Shown here one piece after another: positions 30,018 through 34,535 of a stretch of DNA of 34,535 bases; within the stretch, counting starts at the first letter, position 1; every line of letters begins with the position of its first letter. Source of the stretch: Variovorax boronicumulans NBRC 103145. GTDB taxonomy: Bacteria; Pseudomonadota; Gammaproteobacteria; Burkholderiales; Burkholderiaceae_C. The translations under genes and the position numbers were made by a program. The notes under the pieces are model-generated. The model saw only the letters and a list, made by a program, of their open reading frames with translations, searched no databases and was not told the DNA's origin. The stretch lies in NCBI RefSeq assembly GCF_001591345.1, contig NZ_BCUS01000067.1, positions 1 to 34,535 of the forward strand, written 5' to 3'.

Positions 30018-30581
30018 ATGAGCTGGCGCGACGAGGTGCTCGACACCGTCGCGTCCGAATTCTCGGACGCGGGAGACGTCGCGCAGCTCACGCGCATCTC
30101 GGTGCGGCTGCTCTTGGCGGCCGTGCTGGGTTTCCTGCTCGGCTTCGAGCGCGAGCAGCAGGGCAAGGCGGCCGGCGTGCGCACCCACATGCTGGTGGCC
30201 ATCGGCTCGGCGCTGTTCGTGCTGATCCCGCAGCAGACCGGCATCGTGCCGGCCGACATGAGCCGCGTGATCCAGGGGCTGGTGGCCGGCGTCGGCTTCC
30301 TGTGCGCCGGCACCATCCTCAAGCAGGGCAAGGACGAATCCCACGTGCAGGGCCTCACCACCGCCGCCGGACTGTGGATGACGGCCGCCATCGGCATGGC
30401 CTGCGGGCTCGGCCGCGAGGTCACGGCCGTGTTCAGCGCACTGCTGGCGCTCGCGGTGCTGTCGCTGGTGCCGCGCCTCGTGGGCCTGATCGAGCGCGTC
30501 GTGAAGCCCTCGCCGGACACGAACGCCTCCGGCCCGCGCGTGATCGTCCCGCCCGAATCCCGCCAGGACGGCGACCGCTGA
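30018..30581 (+). CDS. MgtC/SapB-family inner-membrane protein
   Basis: 187 residues with about four or five membrane helices (about 27-43, 58-72, 85-100, 112-126, 133-152). The family hallmark is LGFLLGFEREQQGKAAGVRTHMLVAIGSALF, followed by VAGVGFLCAGTILK, where most relatives have GFLGAG. The C-terminal 30 residues are polar and rich in Pro and Ser. Family members are linked to growth in low magnesium or to modulation of F-type ATPase in intracellular pathogens, but most environmental members are uncharacterised. It lacks the C-terminal soluble domain of Salmonella MgtC, so it is the short form. It starts one base after the transglycosylase stop, so translation is probably coupled. Confidence 0.87.
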   Translation: MSWRDEVLDTVASEFSDAGDVAQLTRISVRLLLAAVLGFLLGFEREQQGKAAGVRTHMLVAIGSALFVLIPQQTGIVPADMSRVIQGLVAGVGFLCAGTILKQGKDESHVQGLTTAAGLWMTAAIGMACGLGREVTAVFSALLALAVLSLVPRLVGLIERVVKPSPDTNASGPRVIVPPESRQDGDR

Positions 30582-30690
30582 AGCGGCCTGCATCAATTCG
30601 CGCCGCCTTCGTCATCAATCGCAGCCCGCCGCCCGGCTAGCATCGACGGCTTTGCCCCGCATTCCCGCACTGACCCGGAGACCCAGATAG

Positions 30691-31377
30691 ATGTCCAAGC
30701 TCTACATCGGCAACAAGAATTACTCGTCGTGGTCCATGCGCCCCTGGGTGCTCATGACCCAGGCCGGCATTCCCTTCGAGGAGGTGATGGTGCGCTTCGA
30801 TTCGTTCGATGCCACCTCGCAGTTCAAGCACGTGATCGGCGCCATCAACCCCGTGGCCAAGGTGCCGGTGCTGGTCGACGGCGACCTGGCCATCTGGGAC
30901 ACCCTCGCCATCGCCGAGTACCTGGCCGAGCGCTTCCCCGAGAAGCAGCTGTGGCCCCAGGGCGTGGCCGAGCGGGCCCGCGCGCGCAGCATCTGCGCCG
31001 AGATGCACTCGGGTTTCACCAACCTGCGCGGCAACTGCCCGATGAACATCGAGGCCTCGCTGCCCGAGGTGGGCGCGCGGCTTCTGGCCGAACAGCCCGG
31101 CGTGCAGGAAGACCTCGACCGCATCGTGCAGATGTGGACCGAGCTGCTCGAGACGCACGGCGGCCCGATGCTGTTCGGCGCCTTCACCATCGCCGACGCC
31201 TTCTTCGCGCCGGTGGGCATGCGCATCCGCGGCTACGGCCTGCCGGTGCCGCCGGCCATCGATGCGTACATCGCGCGCGTGGCGGCCCTGCCGGGCGTCG
31301 CCGCGTGGATCGCGGGCGCCCTGGCTGAAAAGACCTTCGTGGCTTTCGACGAGCCCTATCGCACTTCACGCGACTGA
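30691..31377 (+). CDS. glutathione S-transferase family protein
   Basis: 228-residue cytosolic enzyme with a thioredoxin-like N-terminal domain (about 1-82) and an all-helical C-terminal domain (about 92-210). The N-terminal segment NKNYSSWSMRPW supplies the probable catalytic serine (S12 or S13) used by zeta- and beta-like bacterial GSTs. The glutathione-binding cis-proline is in KVPVLVDG and the glutamyl contact is in DTLAIAEYL. The C-terminal capping motif FTIADAFFAP is present. Substrate is unknown; detoxification or isomerisation are typical. It stands alone between the MgtC-like gene and the convergent ompW. TAGCAT near 30638 is a possible -10 box. Confidence 0.9.
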   Translation: MSKLYIGNKNYSSWSMRPWVLMTQAGIPFEEVMVRFDSFDATSQFKHVIGAINPVAKVPVLVDGDLAIWDTLAIAEYLAERFPEKQLWPQGVAERARARSICAEMHSGFTNLRGNCPMNIEASLPEVGARLLAEQPGVQEDLDRIVQMWTELLETHGGPMLFGAFTIADAFFAPVGMRIRGYGLPVPPAIDAYIARVAALPGVAAWIAGALAEKTFVAFDEPYRTSRD

Positions 31378-31393
31378 GGCCCGCCGGACCTCA

Positions 31394-32131
31394 TCAGAAC
31401 CGGTACGTCGCCGCCAGGTAGGTGACGATCGGGTTCAGCTTCAGGCTCGCCTCGCTGCGCGCCACCGGCAGGCCGGTGATGCTGGTCGTGGTGAGCTTGG
31501 CCTTGGTCTTCAGCGGGATGTAGGACACCGAGAACGACACGCCCCAGTGCTTGTCGAACTGGTAGGCCACGCCGGCGTTGAGCACGGGCGCGAACGAGCT
31601 GTCGAGCTTGGCCGTGGTGTTCACCGAAGACGGACGCACGTGGAACTGGCTGGCCAGCGCGCCTTGCAGGTTCGAGGTGAGCTTCACGTCGCTGTACCAG
31701 ACGTAGGTGGCACCCAGGCCCACGAACGGACGGAAGGCGTCGTTGCCTTCGTTGAAGTAGTACTTGGCCAGCACGGTCGGACTCCACTGGCGGGCCTGGC
31801 CGAGTTCGCCCACGCGCGCCAGCGTGCCGCTGCCGTTGAGCTTGAACTTGGGCGGCACGCCGAGCACGCCCTCGACGGCCCAGTGGGGGTCGATGAAATA
31901 CGCGACGTTCAGGCCCAGCGTGTCCGAGTTGGTGACGCTCGCGCCCGAGCCGGCCAGCACGCTGTGCACGGGCGAGGTCACGGTCAGCGGCTTGCTCGAA
32001 TCCTGCGGCGACAGGTGGAACCAGCCGGTGCCGACGACCCAGTCGCCCGCGTTCTGCGCCAGGGCGCTGCCCGATGCCAGGACCCCGAGTGCCGCCAATG
32101 CCAACGATGCTGTTGTTGTGAGTTTCTTCAT
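31394..32131 (-). CDS. ompW: OmpW family outer-membrane protein
   Basis: 245 residues. A signal peptide with cleavage after ALA (about residue 25) is followed by an eight-stranded barrel typical of OmpW: WVVGTGWFHLSP, LGLNVAYFIDPHWAVEGVLG, the ATVLAKYYF-like segment (PTVLAKYYFNEG), PFVGLGATYVWYS, and a final strand ending in Phe (YLAATYRF), as needed for barrel insertion by BamA. OmpW forms a narrow channel for small hydrophobic molecules and is often controlled by stress and redox signals. The stop at 31394 leaves 16 bases to the convergent GST gene. The upstream region carries two TetR-type operators over its best promoter, so repression by a TetR-family protein is likely. That regulator is not in the window. 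Confidence 0.94.
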   Translation of the reverse strand: MKKLTTTASLALAALGVLASGSALAQNAGDWVVGTGWFHLSPQDSSKPLTVTSPVHSVLAGSGASVTNSDTLGLNVAYFIDPHWAVEGVLGVPPKFKLNGSGTLARVGELGQARQWSPTVLAKYYFNEGNDAFRPFVGLGATYVWYSDVKLTSNLQGALASQFHVRPSSVNTTAKLDSSFAPVLNAGVAYQFDKHWGVSFSVSYIPLKTKAKLTTTSITGLPVARSEASLKLNPIVTYLAATYRF

Positions 32132-32217
32132 AGCTGTGAATGCTCCTTGGGTGTTGAAAACAGCCCCGCGCACGGGGGCACCGGCCAGCGACCGGTGCTT
32201 CGCGCGATGCGGATTTA

Positions 32218-32262
32218 CGAACGGTCGTTCGCATCGCTCGGCGATTATCGAACGACCGTTCT
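32218..32262. promoter_or_regulatory. paired TetR-type operators GAACG-N2-CGTTC
   Basis: Two copies of CGAACG-N2-CGTTC lie at 32218-32231 and 32249-32262. The 13-mer GAACGGTCGTTCG is identical in both, in opposite orientation (32219-32231 plus, 32249-32261 minus). Centres are 31 bases apart, about three helical turns, so two dimers would bind on the same face. They lie in the 165-base region between the divergent ompW and cca genes. The palindromes are exact; assignment to the TetR family rests on their form. Confidence 0.75.
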
Positions 32263-32271
32263 TTTTGTGCA
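32244..32271 (-). promoter_or_regulatory. putative ompW promoter overlapped by operator
   Basis: On the minus strand TGCACA (32266-32271) and GATAAT (32244-32249) are separated by 16 bases. The second operator palindrome fills the spacer. The first lies roughly at +7 to +20 of a start near 32237. Both placements fit repression. The -10 is good and the -35 is weak. The leader to the ompW ATG would be about 106 bases. Confidence 0.5.
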
Positions 32272-32296
32272 GGGAGAGTATCCCTACACTGCACTC

Positions 32297-33568
32297 ATGA
32301 ACATTTTTCTCGTCGGCGGTGCACTGCGCGACCGGCTGCTGGGCCGCCCCGTGTCCGACCACGACTGGCTGGTGGTGGGCGCCACGCCCGAGGCCATGGT
32401 GGCGCGCGGCTACCTGCCCGTGGGGCGCGATTTCCCCGTGTTCCTGCATCCGCGCACGCGCGAGGAATACGCGCTGGCCCGCACCGAGCGCAAGAGCGCG
32501 CCGGGCTACCGCGGCTTCGTCGTGCATGCGGCGCCCGACGTCACGCTGGAGCAGGACCTGGCGCGGCGCGACCTGACCGTCAACGCCATCGCGCTGCCCG
32601 CCGAGCACGTGGGCGCCGACGGCAGCTTCGACCCTCGCCCCGAAACCCTGGCCGACCCCTTCCACGGCCAGCGCGACCTGCGCGACAAGGTGCTGCGCCA
32701 CGTGACCGACGCCTTCCGCGAAGACCCGGTGCGCATCCTGCGCGTGGCGCGCTTTGCCGCGCGTTTCGACGACTTCACCGTCGCGCCCGAAACCATGGCG
32801 CTCATGCGCGAGATGGTCGCGGCCGGCGAGGTCGATGCGCTGGTGCCCGAGCGCGTGTGGCAGGAGCTCGCGCGCGGCCTGATGGAAACGCGCCCCTCGC
32901 GCATGTTCGAGGTGCTGCGCGACTGCGGCGCGCTCGCCGTGCTGCTGCCCGAGGTCGACCGGCTCTGGGGCGTGCCGCAGCCGGCGCAGCACCACCCCGA
33001 GATCGACACCGGCGTGCACCTGATGATGGTGCTCGACACCAGCGCGCGGCTGGGCGCCACGCTGCCCGTGCGCTTCGCCTGCCTGATGCACGACCTCGGC
33101 AAGGGCACCACGCCGGCCGACATGCTGCCGCGCCACATCAACCACGAGCTGCGCAGCGTCGACCTGCTGCAGGCCGTGTGCGAACGCTGGCGCGTGCCGG
33201 TGGAGCTGCGCGAGCTGGCCGAGGTGGTGGCGCGCGAGCACGGCAACATCCACCGCAGCGGCGCGCTCGACGCGACGCCGCTGGTGCGCCTGCTGGAGCG
33301 CTGCGACGCCTTCCGCAAGCCGGCGCGCTTCGCCGAGGCGCTGCTGGCCTGCGAATGCGACGCGCGCGGGCGGCTCGGCTTCGAAGACACGGCCTACCCG
33401 CAGCGTCCGCGCCTGCTCGCCGTGCTCGCGGCGGCCCAGGCCGTGGCCACCGACGTGGTGGCGCGCGAGGCGCAGCAGGCCGGCGCCACGGGGCCGCGCA
33501 TCGGCGAGGCGATCCACCGGGCGCGCATTGCGGCCGTGAAGGCCTCCTTGCCCGCCACGGCCGACTGA
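32297..33568 (+). CDS. cca: multifunctional CCA-adding enzyme (tRNA nucleotidyltransferase)
   Basis: 423-residue class II nucleotidyltransferase that builds or repairs the CCA 3' end of tRNAs using CTP and ATP. Motifs are GGALRD (7-12), the catalytic aspartates in SDHDWLVVG (D21, D23), RRDLTVNAIA and the nucleotide-selecting segment EDPVRILRVARFAARF. A C-terminal HD domain with LMHDLGKG and H-D metal ligands adds phosphatase and 2',3'-cyclic phosphodiesterase activity, as in E. coli. The ATG at 32297 gives the canonical MNIFLVGGA start. TACACT (32285-32290) ends 6 bases upstream and no ribosome site is seen, so a leaderless mRNA is possible. It diverges from ompW across the paired TetR-type operators. 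Confidence 0.96.
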   Translation: MNIFLVGGALRDRLLGRPVSDHDWLVVGATPEAMVARGYLPVGRDFPVFLHPRTREEYALARTERKSAPGYRGFVVHAAPDVTLEQDLARRDLTVNAIALPAEHVGADGSFDPRPETLADPFHGQRDLRDKVLRHVTDAFREDPVRILRVARFAARFDDFTVAPETMALMREMVAAGEVDALVPERVWQELARGLMETRPSRMFEVLRDCGALAVLLPEVDRLWGVPQPAQHHPEIDTGVHLMMVLDTSARLGATLPVRFACLMHDLGKGTTPADMLPRHINHELRSVDLLQAVCERWRVPVELRELAEVVAREHGNIHRSGALDATPLVRLLERCDAFRKPARFAEALLACECDARGRLGFEDTAYPQRPRLLAVLAAAQAVATDVVAREAQQAGATGPRIGEAIHRARIAAVKASLPATAD

Positions 33569-33641
33569 ATCCCCGCCATCGGCGCACGCCGGGACTTTGG
33601 CCGACACGCGCCGCGTGCGAGCCGTGCTATGGTTTTTCCCA

Positions 33642-34433
33642 ATGCCAAAGTCCTCCAGCAGCAACGCCCAGTTGCCACCTCCGCCGGGCCGGGACGCCGC
33701 CCTTTTTCTCGACTTCGACGGCACGCTGGTCGGCCTCGCCGCCACGCCTGAAGCCATCGAGGTGCCGCCCGCCCTCGTGCCCCTGCTGAGCGACCTGCGC
33801 GACCTGCTCGGCGGCGCGCTCGCCGTGGTGTCGGGGCGCCAGATCGATGCCATCGATCGTTTTCTCGCGCCGCTGCGGCTGCCCGCGGCCGGCGAGCACG
33901 GCGTGCAGCGGCGCGATGCCAAAGGCGGCATGCAGGAGCAGCGCCCGCCCGACCTCGTGCCGATCCTGGACGTGGCCAACGAACTCGCGCGCATCCACGA
34001 AGGCCTGCTGGTCGAGCGCAAGCACGGCGCCATCGCGCTGCACTACCGGCTCGCACCGCAGCTGGAGGCCGTGTGCCGCGACGCGATGGCGCGCGCCATC
34101 GAAGGCCGTCCGCAGCTCGAGCTCATGCACGGCAAGTTCGTGTTCGAAGTGAAGCCTTCGGGCGTGAACAAGGGCCTCGCCATCGAGGCCTTCATGACCG
34201 AAGCGCCGTTCGCGGGCCGCACGCCGGTCTTCGCGGGCGACGACACCACCGACGAGAGCGGCTTCGCCGTCGTGCAGCCGCGTGGCGGCGTCGCGATCAA
34301 GGTCGGCGCCGGGCCGAGCCTGGCGCTGCACCGGCTCGAATCGCCGCGCGCGGTCTACGAATGGCTGGTGCAGGCGCGCGACCTGCTGGCCGCGCCTGCC
34401 CCCAAGACACCATCACCGAGGAAGCCCGCATGA
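33642..34433 (+). CDS. otsB: trehalose-6-phosphate phosphatase
   Basis: 263-residue HAD-superfamily enzyme that dephosphorylates trehalose-6-phosphate, the last step of OtsA-OtsB trehalose synthesis for osmotic and stress protection. HAD motif I is LFLDFDGTL (nucleophile D24, acid D26). VVSGR marks motif II. The motif III lysine is in GVNKGLAI and motif IV is AGDDTTDESGF. EHGVQRRD is the typical trehalose-phosphatase signature. The frame opens earlier at a TTG, but the ATG at 33642 fits the family and I use it. TATGGT (33628-33633) ends 8 bases upstream. The stop overlaps the next gene's ATG (ATGA, 34430-34433), showing an operon. Confidence 0.94.
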   Translation: MPKSSSSNAQLPPPPGRDAALFLDFDGTLVGLAATPEAIEVPPALVPLLSDLRDLLGGALAVVSGRQIDAIDRFLAPLRLPAAGEHGVQRRDAKGGMQEQRPPDLVPILDVANELARIHEGLLVERKHGAIALHYRLAPQLEAVCRDAMARAIEGRPQLELMHGKFVFEVKPSGVNKGLAIEAFMTEAPFAGRTPVFAGDDTTDESGFAVVQPRGGVAIKVGAGPSLALHRLESPRAVYEWLVQARDLLAAPAPKTPSPRKPA

Positions 34434-34535
34434 GCGAACAACAACTGCCGAAGGCTCCGGAGGACCGCGCGGGCAACGCCCTGGCCGGCGCGGCGGGCCC
34501 CGACGACCAGGCGCCCGTCGACGCCGCGAAGGTGG
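34430..34535 (+). CDS. unidentified gene, N-terminal 35 codons only
   Basis: The frame starts within the otsB stop (ATGA) and runs off the right edge. The visible peptide opens MSEQQLPKAPEDRAGNALAG and continues Ala-, Asp- and Pro-rich, hydrophilic and probably disordered, with no signal peptide. In trehalose operons of related bacteria a GH15 hydrolase or otsA commonly follows, but this N-terminus identifies neither. The overlap with otsB is good evidence that the gene is real. Confidence 0.6.
   Translation, partial: MSEQQLPKAPEDRAGNALAGAAGPDDQAPVDAAKV

Overview
The window is high-GC chromosomal DNA, densely packed with genes. Its codon bias (GCC, CTG, GGC, CGC), gene families and intergenic repeats suggest a betaproteobacterium of the Comamonadaceae, most likely close to Variovorax. 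That placement is inferred from content and recollection, not from a database match. I see no rRNA, tRNA, CRISPR array, prophage, insertion sequence or plasmid backbone. Nearly all of it reads as core or housekeeping sequence, so the more interesting signals lie between genes and in gene arrangement.

Layout. Positions 1-3512 (minus strand): a secreted hypothetical protein, miaB (tRNA ms2i6A methylthiolation), a sensor histidine kinase coupled to miaB by a one-base stop/start overlap, and the start of a lipoprotein gene; the last two resemble a QseE/QseG pair. Positions 3697-8069 (plus): a two-gene RND efflux pump (adaptor and inner-membrane transporter, no outer-membrane channel gene). Positions 8334-12735 (minus): a Crp-type regulator, a histidine phosphatase, a DUF4136 lipoprotein, ttcA (tRNA s2C32), folB and a PTR1/FolM-like pteridine reductase. 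A 159-base imperfect palindrome abuts the ttcA stop codon. Positions 12778-13890 (plus): a MidA/NDUFAF7-type methyltransferase, followed by a 357-base gene-free stretch full of inverted repeats. Positions 14248-17958 (plus): a TauD-type dioxygenase with a complete SsuABC/TauABC-like importer, probably an organosulfur acquisition operon.

Positions 18058-20005 (plus): a HisN-like phosphatase, a small DUF2905 membrane protein and a ROK sugar kinase, which converges on and overlaps a MocR-type regulator (19978-21492, minus). The MocR gene diverges from a DUF2917-like gene. glmU (minus) and a DUF6279 lipoprotein (plus) diverge with overlapping start codons. A three-cysteine FNR-like regulator diverges from a BLUF blue-light receptor across a short region holding a perfect palindrome. 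A second DUF2917 gene diverges from a GcvA-like LysR regulator over a perfect LysR-type box. Positions 27359-30581: 5-formyl-THF cyclo-ligase diverging, with only 9 bases between them, from a soluble lytic transglycosylase and an MgtC/SapB-like membrane protein. Positions 30691-34535: a glutathione S-transferase, ompW (minus) diverging from cca across a paired TetR-type operator, then otsB and the start of an unidentified gene.

No obviously new multi-gene system is present. The strongest candidate for something undescribed is the palindrome at 10417-10575. In the outer 54 positions of its arms, every one of the 12 mismatches is a G-U or G-A opposition when read as plus-strand RNA, as expected of a structured RNA transcribed antisense to the surrounding genes. 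Secondary candidates are the shared control region of the BLUF receptor and the FNR-like regulator, recurrent pairing of DUF2917 genes with divergent regulators that have recognisable operators, and a repeated promoter geometry suggesting leaderless mRNAs.
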